From Pseudarcicella hirudinis (GTDB lineage: Bacteria > Bacteroidota > Bacteroidia > Cytophagales > Spirosomataceae), in contig NZ_FOXH01000011.1 of NCBI RefSeq assembly GCF_900115665.1, forward strand, positions 31,467-95,466: a stretch of 64,000 nt of DNA, in the 5' to 3' direction. Of this stretch, positions 9,301 through 16,790 are shown piece after piece. The notes under the pieces were generated by a model. It did no database searches and was not told the DNA's origin. It saw nothing but the letters and a program-made list of their open reading frames with translations. The position numbers and the translations under genes were made by a program. Every line of letters begins with the position of its first letter. Within the stretch, counting starts at the first letter, position 1.

Positions 9301-10168
9301 AATAGCTATTGATAACGGGAGATAAATAGGCATTAACCACCGCTGTTTCTGCCCGGTTGAGTAATTTGATTTGCGGGGAAAGTATTGTTGAAATGCTAAC
9401 AAAACGAAAATGCTCCCTGAGAATTTCACCGACTTCTCTTTCATGGATATTGTTTTGATAGGCGTTCTTAAAACATATGGCAACCGACTCAATTCCAATG
9501 GCTTGCAAATAAGCTATATTCTTTAAAATTTCCCTGGAATCTATTGATCTCAATACATTTCCATCTTTATCAATTTGCTCATCTACTTCGATTACTTCAT
9601 GATAGAGCGGATCAGGTTTAATAATGTTTAAGGCAAAAATATCCGGCCTGGACTGGTTCCCGATTCTCAGTAAGTCTTTAAAACCCTTTGTGACAAAAAA
9701 AGCCGTTTTTGCTCCTTTCATTTCAAGCAGTGCATTCGTTCCTTTCGTAGAACCCAATTTCATCTGCAAAGGCGGAAATGCCTCTCCCAAAGCAGTATGA
9801 GTAATAAGTCTTGCTCCTAAAACCGGTGCTTCCTCTCCGGCACTCAGCTCAAAACTAAAAGCATTATACTGAGGAACCTCAATCGGGTTTTCAAGAACAA
9901 GTACAGAATTTACAACATCAAAACTCCGTACCCTGACATTCTGATTATCTCCCAGCAATTTAAAATCATATCCTTTCAGAATATCTTTTTCCAGGTTCCA
10001 GGACTGCACGATACGGATAGTCTGCGGATCTGACCATTCCTGAATTTCCCCTCTTAATGAACTGCTGGAAAGAACTTTTCTTCGATACATTTTTCCATGT
10101 GCATCTGTAGCAATACAGTCTGTAAAAGTACCTCCGGTATCAATTGAAATTTTGTAACTATTTACCAT
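6371..10168 (-). CDS. 5-oxoprolinase (ATP-hydrolysing), fused hydantoinase A/B
   Basis: 1265 residues, close to the usual 1250-1300 of the fused enzyme. The N-terminal half is HyuA-like: the phosphate-binding DTGGTFTDC is at residues 10-18, a second actin-like ATPase motif GPAGGVVG follows, then DMGGTSTDVA. The C-terminal half (from about 755) is HyuB-like, with CHHAEIGGIRPASMPP and the Gly-rich end GGGGFGK. The family hydrolyses 5-oxo-L-proline to glutamate at the cost of ATP, or acts on hydantoins in related enzymes. The fused architecture favours oxoprolinase. It is cytosolic. A strong terminator at 10220-10247 separates it from the acetyltransferase gene upstream. Substrate not proven by sequence alone. 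Confidence 0.85.
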   Translation of the reverse strand: MVNSYKISIDTGGTFTDCIATDAHGKMYRRKVLSSSSLRGEIQEWSDPQTIRIVQSWNLEKDILKGYDFKLLGDNQNVRVRSFDVVNSVLVLENPIEVPQYNAFSFELSAGEEAPVLGARLITHTALGEAFPPLQMKLGSTKGTNALLEMKGAKTAFFVTKGFKDLLRIGNQSRPDIFALNIIKPDPLYHEVIEVDEQIDKDGNVLRSIDSREILKNIAYLQAIGIESVAICFKNAYQNNIHEREVGEILREHFRFVSISTILSPQIKLLNRAETAVVNAYLSPVINSYLSNILDKLPENALQVMTSSGSLVRSDYFQPKDSLFSGPAGGVVGASVIAKRSGYEQLITFDMGGTSTDVARYDRKFDYQFSQKIGNAHIFSPALAIETVAAGGGSICDFDGFKLTVGPESAGSNPGPACYGAGGPLTITDVNLLLGRIDIQQFSIPVFVEKAAGKLQELIRKIEETSGKQVGKEEVLEGFRSIANEKMAEAVRKISIAKGYDTKEYALLAFGGAGGLHACGIAGLLNISTVILPEDAGILSAFGISEAGIERITEKSILSVLTENTFIQIQQAFEKLSEQAIEKLIQEGLPEKNIEIKRKILFLRFKGQDASLEIEWNDYQSIVENFKRDYQKTYGHWVENREIEVESVRVIASEKREDITGNAEKSRDPEVYSTAQPSHFLRSLVEGSWIDVPVFLRESLKTGSLIKGFAVLLDKFSTTVIEKGFELRIDKHGTSIIENKPAEQPSKTVIEASQETELELFTNRFMAIADNMGVMLQRTSLSVNVKERLDFSCALLDSTGELIANAPHIPVHLGSLGVCVRSLKKHISMEEGDVVITNHPKYGGSHLPDVTLVSPVFSEDKQLIGYVVNRCHHAEIGGIRPASMPPDATNLAQEGVVINPAYLVKNHKVLWENIKDILTQNPFPTRAVEENLADLNAALAANKNGAESLKELVRNYGLEKVHFYMELLKSYSAKKMRETLNRFDNGIYKAEEFLDDGTNLNVSVQISDNECIIDFSGSGNVHPGNLNGNEAIVNSVVIYVLRLLLNRNIPLNDGILRPVKIIIPEKTLLNPDFPDDPAKCPAVVGGNVELSQRLTDTLLKAFGVLACSQGTMNNVLFGNQKFGYYETICGGSGAGEGFNGASGVHTHMTNTRITDPEIFELRYPVRLDRFEIRENSGGAGKYKGGNGIEREITFLEDIQLSILTQHRYQLPYGMKGGFAGKTGEQFLKSAEGIRTLKGIEGIDVKAGETLLIKTPGGGGFGKSEI

Positions 10169-10219
10169 ATTTTAAACATTCCATCCTTTGTCAGATGAGC
10201 TGAATTCCCTCAAAAAATA

Positions 10220-10247
10220 AAAACGAGGATGATAACATCCTCGTTTT
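10220..10247 (-). terminator. Intrinsic terminator, perfect 12-bp stem
   Basis: AAAACGAGGATG (10220-10231) and CATCCTCGTTTT (10236-10247) with a 4-nt loop ATAA, A/T-flanked on both sides. It ends the acetyltransferase unit before the oxoprolinase gene. Confidence 0.85.
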
Positions 10248-10294
10248 CAAAATTCAACAATTTTATTTAGAACATTGTCAAAAAATATCAGTTT

Positions 10295-10741
10295 TTAGAA
10301 ATGGACATGTACATTTATCCATTCGCCGTCGAATTGTGCGCCGAATTTCTTATAAAAATTAATAGCAGGTTCATTCCAGTCGAGCACCTGCCACATCACT
10401 CCGGTGCTTTGAGTATCCCGGGCTTCCTGAATAATTGCTTCCAGCAGTTTTTCCCCTAAACCCTGTCCTCTCATGGATTCTTTTACAACCAGATCTTCCA
10501 GATAAAGTCTCTTACCTTTCCAGGTAGAATAGCGAAAATAATAGATTGCTGTTCCGACGATTTCACCGTTGACTTCGGCAACAAAGAAATCGAAAATCGG
10601 TTTTTCTCCAAAACCGTCAATATACATCTGCTCTACCGAATTAGTTACTTCATGAAGGGCTTTTTCATACACCGCTAATTCCTTAATTAACTCAAAAGTG
10701 GCAGGTACATCGGCACGGGTTCCTTTGCGAATCGAAATCAT
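10295..10741 (-). CDS. GNAT-family N-acetyltransferase, spermidine/diamine-like
   Basis: 148 residues covering a single GNAT domain. The acetyl-CoA-binding loop is RGQGLGEKLL (about residues 91-100). The preceding strand YLEDLVVKESMRG and the later VLDWNEPAINFYKKFGA match the diamine/spermidine acetyltransferase branch. Enzymes of this type transfer acetyl groups to polyamines or thialysine in the cytosol; the substrate here is not determined. It follows a 72-residue gene by six bases, and the two are probably cotranscribed. Confidence 0.85.
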   Translation of the reverse strand: MISIRKGTRADVPATFELIKELAVYEKALHEVTNSVEQMYIDGFGEKPIFDFFVAEVNGEIVGTAIYYFRYSTWKGKRLYLEDLVVKESMRGQGLGEKLLEAIIQEARDTQSTGVMWQVLDWNEPAINFYKKFGAQFDGEWINVHVHF

Positions 10742-10747
10742 AAAATG

Positions 10748-10966
10748 TTAAAAATTATAAATTACATCACCATTAATCCCGACATAGATTAAGTCTCTCC
10801 GCTCGAGTTCATCGAGCACGATTTGTAAATCGCTGTCAGGATTACCATTCAGAAAAAAAGTCTGAATATAGTTTCTCAGGGTTTTTACTTTTTTAGGGCG
10901 ACGGTCCCGTTCTAAACCAGACATCACACCTATTAATTCATCCAAGTCTAAAGAAATGTTTTCCAT
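10748..10966 (-). CDS. Small acidic protein of unknown function
   Basis: 72 residues, predicted mostly helical with a short C-terminal strand segment (DLIYVGINGDVIYNF). No signal peptide or membrane segment, so probably cytosolic. It sits between the pseudouridine synthase and the acetyltransferase on the same strand, with a six-base gap to the latter. Its regular codon use and tight spacing support a real gene. Family not recognised. Confidence 0.7.
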   Translation of the reverse strand: MENISLDLDELIGVMSGLERDRRPKKVKTLRNYIQTFFLNGNPDSDLQIVLDELERRDLIYVGINGDVIYNF

Positions 10967-11022
10967 AACTTTTACCCGAAAAAGGAATTATACAACAATT
11001 ACAGATTAGCAGTTAATATTAA

Positions 11023-11041
11023 GTTTTTCCTTCAGGAAAAC
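11023..11041 (-). terminator. Weak hairpin after rluD
   Basis: GTTTTTCC / GGAAAAC with a 4-nt loop, shortly after the rluD stop on the minus strand and followed there by AACTTAATATT. Weak terminator or pause site. Confidence 0.3.
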
Positions 11042-11065
11042 AATCTCAATAGTAACATTTCAAGG

Positions 11066-12088
11066 CTAATTATTGTTCACAAAACCTTCCCACTTTTCAA
11101 TGACAGCTTTCATATCATCTGGCAGTTCAGAGTCAAATTGCATAAACTCACCGGTTTTAGGGTGAACAAAGCCTAATGACTTAGCGTGTAAGGCTTGTCT
11201 TGGACACAATTTAAAACAATTTTGGACAAAGCTCTCATATTTTGAGAAAATCATTCCTCTTAAAATTTTGTCTCCGCCATAGGTGGAATCATTGAAAAGC
11301 GGATTCCCCAAATGTTTTAAATGAACTCTGATCTGGTGTGTTCTTCCGGTTTCGAGATTACATTTAACCAGAGAAACATAACGTATCGGTTTAATTACTT
11401 CGTAATGTGTAATAGCCTCCTTTCCCTGAGAACCATCCGGGAAAACGGCCTGAACTTTACGGTCTTTCAGACTTCTTCCGATATGCCCTTCAATCGTTCC
11501 CTTTTCCTCCTTTGGTTCTCCCCAGACCAGCGCATTATAAGTTCTTTCAATCGAATGGTCAAAGAACTGTCTGGCAAGGTGGGTCATCGCAAAGTCATTT
11601 TTCGCAATTACCAGTAAGCCGGAAGTATCCTTATCAATTCTGTGTACAAGTCCCGGTCTGATTTCACCATTTCGGTGAGTTGGCAAATTCTGGAAATGAT
11701 ATACCAGCGCATTCACTAAAGTGCCGTCCCAGTTGCCATGAGCAGGATGTACAACCATCCCGGCAGCTTTGTTTACCACTAAAATATCATCGTCTTCATA
11801 CACAATATTCAATGGAATATCCTGCGGAATAATCTCAGTATCTCTTGGTGGATGAGGTAATGAAATCGTAATCAGATCAAGAGGTTTAACTTTATAATTA
11901 GCTTTAATTTTATCATTATTTACCTTTACAGCTCCTGACTCAATTGCGGTCTGGATTCTGTTTCTCGATGTATTCTGAAGTTTAAGCAATAAATATTTAT
12001 CAATTCTCAGCAACGCCTGGCCCTTATCCACTTCAAAGCGAAAATGTTCATATAATTCCTCTTCTTCTACTTCATCAAATTCTTGCAT
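11066..12088 (-). CDS. rluD: RluA/RluD-family 23S rRNA pseudouridine synthase
   Basis: 340 residues. An N-terminal S4 RNA-binding domain (RIDKYLLLKLQNTSRNRIQ) is followed by the pseudouridine synthase domain. The catalytic Asp is in the motif GLVHRIDKDTSGLLVIAK (about residue 150), and GRTHQIRVHLKHLGNPLFND is the second hallmark. The family isomerises uridines of large-subunit rRNA, in E. coli RluD positions 1911, 1915 and 1917. The S4 domain and length favour RluD over the shorter RluA, but exact site specificity cannot be read from sequence. The acidic N-terminus (EFDEVEEEELYEH) is a common lineage feature. Confidence 0.9.
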   Translation of the reverse strand: MQEFDEVEEEELYEHFRFEVDKGQALLRIDKYLLLKLQNTSRNRIQTAIESGAVKVNNDKIKANYKVKPLDLITISLPHPPRDTEIIPQDIPLNIVYEDDDILVVNKAAGMVVHPAHGNWDGTLVNALVYHFQNLPTHRNGEIRPGLVHRIDKDTSGLLVIAKNDFAMTHLARQFFDHSIERTYNALVWGEPKEEKGTIEGHIGRSLKDRKVQAVFPDGSQGKEAITHYEVIKPIRYVSLVKCNLETGRTHQIRVHLKHLGNPLFNDSTYGGDKILRGMIFSKYESFVQNCFKLCPRQALHAKSLGFVHPKTGEFMQFDSELPDDMKAVIEKWEGFVNNN

Positions 12089-12235
12089 ACCTTTGTATAT
12101 TAATCTGTGTTTAATTATCCTTTGAGGGGATAATAATTCATCCTGAATTTCACAGTTCCCGGTTTTTCAGACAAAAACACGCTCTTGCAAAATCCTGAAA
12201 TCAGGGAAAATTCCTGCTTCAGAATACAAATTTAA

Positions 12236-12243
12236 TATTTTTG
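12236..12243 (+). promoter_or_regulatory. -7 promoter element (TATTTTTG) at the PLP enzyme start
   Basis: TATTTTTG fits TAnnTTTG and ends three bases before the ATG at 12247. No -33 box is obvious. A mirror element CAAATTTA (12227-12234) could serve the divergent rluD gene. The position argues against the TTG at 12241 as a start, because it lies inside the element. Confidence 0.4.
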
Positions 12244-12246
12244 CCA

Positions 12247-13146
12247 ATGACTCCTCCTGATTTTTTAATTCCTTCTCCACTTCATTTGTTGAAAGATCCT
12301 GTTTTGGAAAAGTCAGGCATCGAATTTTATCTGAAAAGAGATGATTTAATCCATGCTGAAATTTCAGGAAACAAATGGAGAAAATTAAAATATAACCTGA
12401 TAAAAGCAGAAGAGCTGGGATTTAAAAAACTCCTGACTTTTGGCGGAGCCTATTCAAATCATATTTATGCAACAGCCGCCGCAGGCCATTATTTCGGGTT
12501 TGATACTTTAGGAATTATCAGAGGGAATGAATTAGATTCCAGGGCCAATCTAACCCTCAGATTTGCGTCAGAAATGGGCATGGAATTTATCTTCACTGAG
12601 CGAAACGATTACCGTTCGAAAGAATGGTTTTATGAAAAATTTTCTCAGGAATACTATATCATTCCGGAAGGTGGAAGTAATTCTTTTGCCATCCCCGGGA
12701 CGGCTGAAATTACAGATGAAATTTATTCTGAACTCATTCCTGATTACATTGCCTGCGCAGTCGGAACAGGCGGAACACTGGCCGGAATTATTTCAAAATG
12801 CCATGCGCAAACCAGGGTTATCGGCTTTTCCGCCCTGAAAAATGGCAGTTTCTTACAAGATGATATTCTTCAGTTAACCGGAAATCAAGCCATTTTCTGT
12901 TCCTGGGAAATTGAGACAGAAAATTACCATTTTGGAGGTTATGCCAAAACTAAACCCACTTTAATAGAGTTTATAAAAGCTTTTGAGATTAGAAATCCGG
13001 GGGTAAAACTGGATCAGGTCTATACCGGAAAAATGATGTTCGGGCTTTATGACATGATTCAAAAAAACAGCATTAAATCAGGTACTAAGATCGTTGCCAT
13101 TCATACCGGAGGACTTCAGGGAAGAAGTCCTTTACTTGACCAATAG
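12247..13146 (+). CDS. PLP-dependent D-cysteine desulfhydrase / ACC deaminase family protein
   Basis: 299 residues. The PLP-binding Lys43 lies in SGNKWRKLKYN, and the phosphate-binding Gly-rich loop AVGTGGTLAGI is around residue 175. The fold is the beta family of PLP enzymes, and the length fits the short bacterial D-cysteine desulfhydrase/ACC deaminase-like group, whose members release ammonia from D-cysteine or 1-aminocyclopropane-1-carboxylate. I chose the ATG at 12247 rather than the TTG six bases upstream. Its 3' end overlaps the convergent bestrophin gene by 15 bases. True substrate unknown. Confidence 0.85.
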   Translation: MTPPDFLIPSPLHLLKDPVLEKSGIEFYLKRDDLIHAEISGNKWRKLKYNLIKAEELGFKKLLTFGGAYSNHIYATAAAGHYFGFDTLGIIRGNELDSRANLTLRFASEMGMEFIFTERNDYRSKEWFYEKFSQEYYIIPEGGSNSFAIPGTAEITDEIYSELIPDYIACAVGTGGTLAGIISKCHAQTRVIGFSALKNGSFLQDDILQLTGNQAIFCSWEIETENYHFGGYAKTKPTLIEFIKAFEIRNPGVKLDQVYTGKMMFGLYDMIQKNSIKSGTKIVAIHTGGLQGRSPLLDQ

Positions 13147-14001
13147 TTCATTGATATTTTTCTGGATATTTTTGCAGATTGAAGTCAATGGTAAATCATT
13201 GGAATCTGTACCAAAAGGGTTTTCAATTTCTTCGGCAATAAGCTCAAGACTGGCAAGGACATAAAAGATAAAAATCACTACCGGAATCACGATATAACCC
13301 AGGTTATAAACATATCCAAAAGGCAATGTCATTACATAAAAGAAGATAAATTTCTTTAAAAACACAGAATACGAAAAAGGAATGGGCGTATTTTTTATCC
13401 GCTCGCAGGCACCGCATACATCCGTAAAAGACCTGAGTTCTTCATTAATCAATAACAATTGTGCATCAGAAATCAGGCCTGATTTATAAAGCTGATTGAT
13501 TTTTGAAATCAGCAGGCTGGCAATATGATTCGGTTTATGAATCTCCTTGTCGACAACAATGACAGATTTGAAAATATCACTGTCGGTCTGATGGCCTCTT
13601 AAATGTCTCTTCAAGGCAAAGGCATATTCAGTAATCAGTCTGGCAAAATACGGCCTTTCTTCATCTTTTTCCGGAAGATAGGCATCCAGTTTAATAGCTA
13701 AATTCCTGCTGATATTATTGAGTGTGCCCCATAAACGACGGCCTTCCCACCAGCGGTCATAAGCTGTATTTGTTCTGAAAACAAGCAGGAGAGATATGAC
13801 AAACCCCAGCATTCCATGCATCAGCGGAATACTCTTGAGATGGTTATTTTCAGGTAATGGAAATATTTCAATAAAAATATAAGCCACTGCACTGGCATAA
13901 ATACCTATCCCTATAAGCATGGGAAACAGCTCCCGGAAGGTATCTGCTTTATGAATGCGAAAAATAAAGGTAAACCATTCTCTGGGGTTATAGTTGATCA
14001 T
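13132..14001 (-). CDS. Bestrophin-family (UPF0187) ion channel
   Basis: About 289 residues from the ATG at 14001 (MINYNPREWFTFIF). A longer reading from 14091 adds 30 residues without family character. Hydrophobic segments lie near LFPMLIGIGIYASAVAYIFI, MLGFVISLLLVF, a third around FIFFYVMTLPFGYVYNLG, and IVIPVVIFIFYVLASL. The motif RTNTAYDRWWEGRRLWG is the bestrophin signature, and FGTDSNDLPL near the C-terminus is also conserved. Bacterial homologues form pentameric anion- or cation-conducting channels in the inner membrane. Its last 15 bases overlap the convergent PLP-enzyme gene. Physiological role not predictable. Confidence 0.88.
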   Translation of the reverse strand: MINYNPREWFTFIFRIHKADTFRELFPMLIGIGIYASAVAYIFIEIFPLPENNHLKSIPLMHGMLGFVISLLLVFRTNTAYDRWWEGRRLWGTLNNISRNLAIKLDAYLPEKDEERPYFARLITEYAFALKRHLRGHQTDSDIFKSVIVVDKEIHKPNHIASLLISKINQLYKSGLISDAQLLLINEELRSFTDVCGACERIKNTPIPFSYSVFLKKFIFFYVMTLPFGYVYNLGYIVIPVVIFIFYVLASLELIAEEIENPFGTDSNDLPLTSICKNIQKNINELLVK

Positions 14002-14090
14002 AATATGTTGATTGTCTTTATATGTTAAACTTCTTTGATTTTCGGTCTGTGAAGACACGGACCGAGGCAAGGGCGAAATATTAAAAAACA

Positions 14091-14120
14091 ATGGGCTTTC
14101 ATCTTTCGATAAAAGCCCAT
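14091..14120 (-). terminator. Terminator after sufB
   Basis: ATGGGCTTT (14091-14099) pairs with AAAGCCCAT (14112-14120). Reading on the minus strand, the stem is followed by TGTTTTTTAAT. It lies 29 bases after the sufB stop. Confidence 0.75.
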
Positions 14121-14148
14121 ATATATCATCATCATTAAAGCCTCGGTA

Positions 14149-15597
14149 TTAACCCACTGACCCTTCAAGGGAAACAGCAAGTAATTTCTGAGCTTCAACA
14201 GCAAATTCCATTGGAAGCTGATTCAATACTTCTTTAGCATATCCGTTCACAATCAATGCTACCGCCGCTTCAGAAGATATTCCTCTCTGGTTACAATAGA
14301 AAATCTGATCTTCACCAATTTTTGAAGTAGTGGCCTCATGTTCAACCGTAGCCGTTTTGTTATTCACTTCAATATATGGGAAAGTATGGGCGCCACACTT
14401 ATCTCCCATCAGCAGAGAATCACATTGTGAGAAATTTCTGGCGTTTTCTGCTCTTTTGAAAACCTGTACCAAACCTCTGTATGAGTTTTGAGATTTTCCG
14501 GCAGAAATACCTTTCGATACAATCCTCGATTTTGTATTCTTACCGATATGGATCATTTTAGTTCCGGTATCAGCCTGCTGAAAGTTATTAGTAACTGCTA
14601 CTGAATAAAATTCACCGATAGAGTTATCCCCTTTTAAAATAACGGAAGGATATTTCCAGGTTACCGCAGAACCTGTTTCCACCTGAGTCCAGGAAATTTT
14701 AGAATTTGCACCGTCACAGATACCTCGTTTGGTTACAAAGTTAAAAATCCCGCCTTTTCCGTCTTTATCTCCCGGATACCAGTTCTGTACGGTGGAATAT
14801 TTCACCTCAGCATTCTCATGTGCAACGATTTCAACGACTGCCGCGTGCAATTGATTTTCGTCACGTTGAGGAGCTGTACAACCTTCCAGATAACTTACAT
14901 AAGAAGATTCGTCTGCCACAATAAGTGTTCTTTCAAACTGACCGGTTCCCGCAGCATTGATACGGAAATAGGTAGAAAGTTCCATCGGACAACGAACGCC
15001 TTTAGGAATGTAACAGAAAGAACCATCAGAGAATACTGCCGAATTCAGTGCTGAGAAGTAATTATCTTTTACCGGAACAACAGAACCCAGGTATTTCTTA
15101 ACCAGTTCCGGGTGTTCCTGAACTGCTTCAGACATTGAGCAGAAAATAATTCCGCGTTCTGCCAGATCCTTTTTAAAAGTAGTTGCCACAGAAACTGAAT
15201 CAATTACAGCATCAACCGCCACACCTGAAAGTCGTTTTTGTTCATTCAGGGAAATTCCCAGTTTTTCAAAAGTACGACGCAATTCAGGATCTATATCGTC
15301 AAGAGATTCAACTACTTTGCTTTGTTTGGGAGCAGAATAGTATATAATCGACTGGTAGTCAATATCAGGATAGTGAACATTAACCCATTTTGGTTCCTTC
15401 ATTCCTAACCAGGTGCGATAAGCGTTAAGACGCCATTCCAAAAGCCATTCAGGTTCATTTTTCTTTGCAGAAATGAATCTGACCGTATCTTCGCTTAGCC
15501 CCACAGGAGCCTCATCTGTTTCAAAGTGAGACTGGAAACCGTACTTATATTCCGAAGAGGTGATTTCTTCTAATATATCAATTTCTTCTTTTGCCAT
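14149..15597 (-). CDS. sufB: Fe-S cluster assembly scaffold SufB
   Basis: 482 residues, the normal length. Conserved blocks include [28 protein letters not shown], the C-terminal [17 protein letters not shown] and [21 protein letters not shown]. SufB forms the SufBCD complex, in which Fe-S clusters are built with sulfur from SufS/SufE and ATP hydrolysed by SufC. No sufC or sufD is in the window; the gene is alone on this strand and ends at a strong terminator, so the suf genes are split or elsewhere. The upstream neighbour is an Lrp-type regulator on the same strand, 174 bases away. Possible minus-strand -7 elements lie at 15664-15671 and 15674-15681. Confidence 0.95.
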   Translation of the reverse strand: MAKEEIDILEEITSSEYKYGFQSHFETDEAPVGLSEDTVRFISAKKNEPEWLLEWRLNAYRTWLGMKEPKWVNVHYPDIDYQSIIYYSAPKQSKVVESLDDIDPELRRTFEKLGISLNEQKRLSGVAVDAVIDSVSVATTFKKDLAERGIIFCSMSEAVQEHPELVKKYLGSVVPVKDNYFSALNSAVFSDGSFCYIPKGVRCPMELSTYFRINAAGTGQFERTLIVADESSYVSYLEGCTAPQRDENQLHAAVVEIVAHENAEVKYSTVQNWYPGDKDGKGGIFNFVTKRGICDGANSKISWTQVETGSAVTWKYPSVILKGDNSIGEFYSVAVTNNFQQADTGTKMIHIGKNTKSRIVSKGISAGKSQNSYRGLVQVFKRAENARNFSQCDSLLMGDKCGAHTFPYIEVNNKTATVEHEATTSKIGEDQIFYCNQRGISSEAAVALIVNGYAKEVLNQLPMEFAVEAQKLLAVSLEGSVG

Positions 15598-15663
15598 TGC
15601 CTTAATCGTTGGTCATTAGGTAGTGTCCTCTGGTAAAATGACCAAATTTCACATTCAGTACTG

Positions 15664-15681
15664 CAAAAATAACCAAAAGTA
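15664..15681 (-). promoter_or_regulatory. Possible sufB promoter (-7 elements)
   Basis: CAAAAATA (15664-15671) and CAAAAGTA (15674-15681) read TATTTTTG and TACTTTTG on the minus strand, both fitting TAnnTTTG and 67-84 bases before the sufB start. No -33 TTTG at the right distance. Confidence 0.35.
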
Positions 15682-15771
15682 GCCGGAATTTGTTCTGCTT
15701 GTTTAGAATTTTTCCAATAAAGCCTGTTTTCGTTCTGATTTCCGGTATAGAATATTTTAGTTATAGAATTA

Positions 15772-16239
15772 CTAACTGGCAAAAGGGACTGAGCGGTTAA
15801 CGCTTTCTTCCAGAGAAATGAATGTTTCCGTTCTCTGAATCCCCTGTACTTTCTGAATTTTATCGTGAAGAACCTCCCTGAGATGCTGGGTATCACGACA
15901 AACGATTTTAGCAAATATGGAATAAATCCCGGTGGTATAATGAATATTAACGACTTCAGGAATATTCATTAATTCCCGGGCTACTTCCCCGTAGAGAGAG
16001 CTTTTATCCAGGTATATTCCTAAAAATGCAGCAATATCCCAACCTAGTTTAACATGATCAATTACAAGTTGAGAACCTTTCACGATTCCCATAGCTTCCA
16101 TTTTCTTCATTCTCACGTGAATCGTACCTCCGGAAACATCTAATTTATTCCCTATTTCGGTATAAGGCATGTTTGCATCTTCCATCAGTAATGACAGAAT
16201 TCTTAAATCGGTGTTGTCAATTTCAATTTTTTTGTCCAT
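15772..16239 (-). CDS. Lrp/AsnC-family transcriptional regulator
   Basis: 155 residues. An N-terminal helix-turn-helix (DLRILSLLMEDANMPYTEIG, then SGGTIHVRMKKMEAMGIV) is followed by an alpha-beta ligand-binding RAM domain from about residue 70 (FLGIYLDKSSLY...). Lrp/AsnC proteins form octameric DNA-binding particles that sense amino acids. The gene sits between sufB (same strand) and the tRNA-like RNA (divergent); the 216-base spacer to the latter holds both promoters. Target genes unknown. Confidence 0.92.
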   Translation of the reverse strand: MDKKIEIDNTDLRILSLLMEDANMPYTEIGNKLDVSGGTIHVRMKKMEAMGIVKGSQLVIDHVKLGWDIAAFLGIYLDKSSLYGEVARELMNIPEVVNIHYTTGIYSIFAKIVCRDTQHLREVLHDKIQKVQGIQRTETFISLEESVNRSVPFAS

Positions 16240-16389
16240 CTGAAGAGTTATCGGGTTGTTTCCGAAAGTTAAGATCTTGTTTCAGTGTGTTAAATTTCGA
16301 TTTTTTTTATCAAATATTCAAGAAAACATTACTTTCATTGAACAAAATGCAATCAACATTAAAAAAATATGAAAAATTTCTAAAAAATA

Positions 16390-16421
16390 TTTGCGCAATA
16401 TTTTCAAATGATATAACTTTG
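16390..16421 (+). promoter_or_regulatory. Consensus Bacteroidota promoter of the tRNA-like RNA
   Basis: TTTG (16390-16393), 20 bases, then TAACTTTG (16414-16421): an exact match to TTTG-N19-21-TAnnTTTG. The predicted start near 16426-16428 leaves a leader of about 30 bases before the folded RNA at 16456. Confidence 0.75.
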
Positions 16422-16455
16422 CATCGTCAAGTTAAAAGAAACACGACAAATTCAC

Positions 16456-16597
16456 TGTAGGGTGATGAAATTGGCAGACATGCCCTCCTGTCTCGGGGGC
16501 GGTGAGTACGGGATAAACGCAACATAATGGGTTGACCACTAATCAGTTCTGTGTTGCAGCTAACCGCACCGTGGAGGTTCGACTCCTTCTCCTACAG
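16456..16597 (+). tRNA. Atypical tRNA-like RNA: Leu-type D arm, Asp-type anticodon loop, giant variable arm
   Basis: All standard tRNA helices fold. Acceptor TGTAGGG (16456-16462) pairs with TCCTACA (16590-16596). A 3-bp D stem (16465-16467/16479-16481) carries a loop like that of tRNA-Leu (AAATTGGCAGA). Anticodon stem CCCTC/GGGGG (16483-16487/16495-16499) holds the loop CTGTCTC, which places GTC at 34-36 (16490-16492). T stem GGAGG/CCTTC (16573-16577/16585-16589) has the canonical loop TTCGACT. The variable region (16500-16572) is about 73 nt with its own helices: CGGTG/CACCG, CGG/CCG and GCAACA/TGTTGC. U37 is abnormal, the discriminator is G, and CCA is not encoded. The loop equals that of tRNA-Asp except A37 to U. 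A strong promoter lies upstream and a terminator downstream. It is not a tmRNA (too short, no tag frame). Decoding ability unknown. Confidence 0.7.
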
Positions 16598-16720
16598 CTT
16601 ATTTTCTAAATTTAGCGAATTTTATTTGGCTTTTTGAGCAAAACTCCCTAAATTAGATTACAAATAAAAACATTTAAAGTAGTTTTATTTGGTTTTTAGT
16701 TTGTTGATGAAGTGTAATTC
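16598..16720. other. AT-rich trailer of the tRNA-like RNA
   Basis: No gene. TTTTATTTGG occurs twice as a direct repeat (16620-16629 and 16683-16692). It is probably part of the precursor transcript that runs to the hairpin at 16721. Confidence 0.35.
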
Positions 16721-16752
16721 AAAAAAGCAGTCTTTTTGAGGTTGCTTTTTTT
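16721..16752. terminator. Bidirectional terminator between tRNA-like RNA and DinB gene
   Basis: AAAAAAGCA (16721-16729) pairs with TGCTTTTTT (16743-16751), T tract on the + strand; on the minus strand the stem ends in TTTTTTG. It serves the tRNA-like transcript and the convergent DinB-family gene. Confidence 0.65.
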
Positions 16753-16790
16753 GTTTTTGACACCCAAATGCCCCTTTTTCACCTCTCTTA

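Noticed and set aside
12241-12246. TTG start for the PLP enzyme
   Set aside because: It lies within a -7 promoter element, and the ATG six bases later fits the family better.
16456-16597. tmRNA or group I intron-bearing tRNA-Leu
   Set aside because: Too short for either; no tag reading frame, no intron core elements, and the extra sequence is in the variable arm rather than the anticodon loop.
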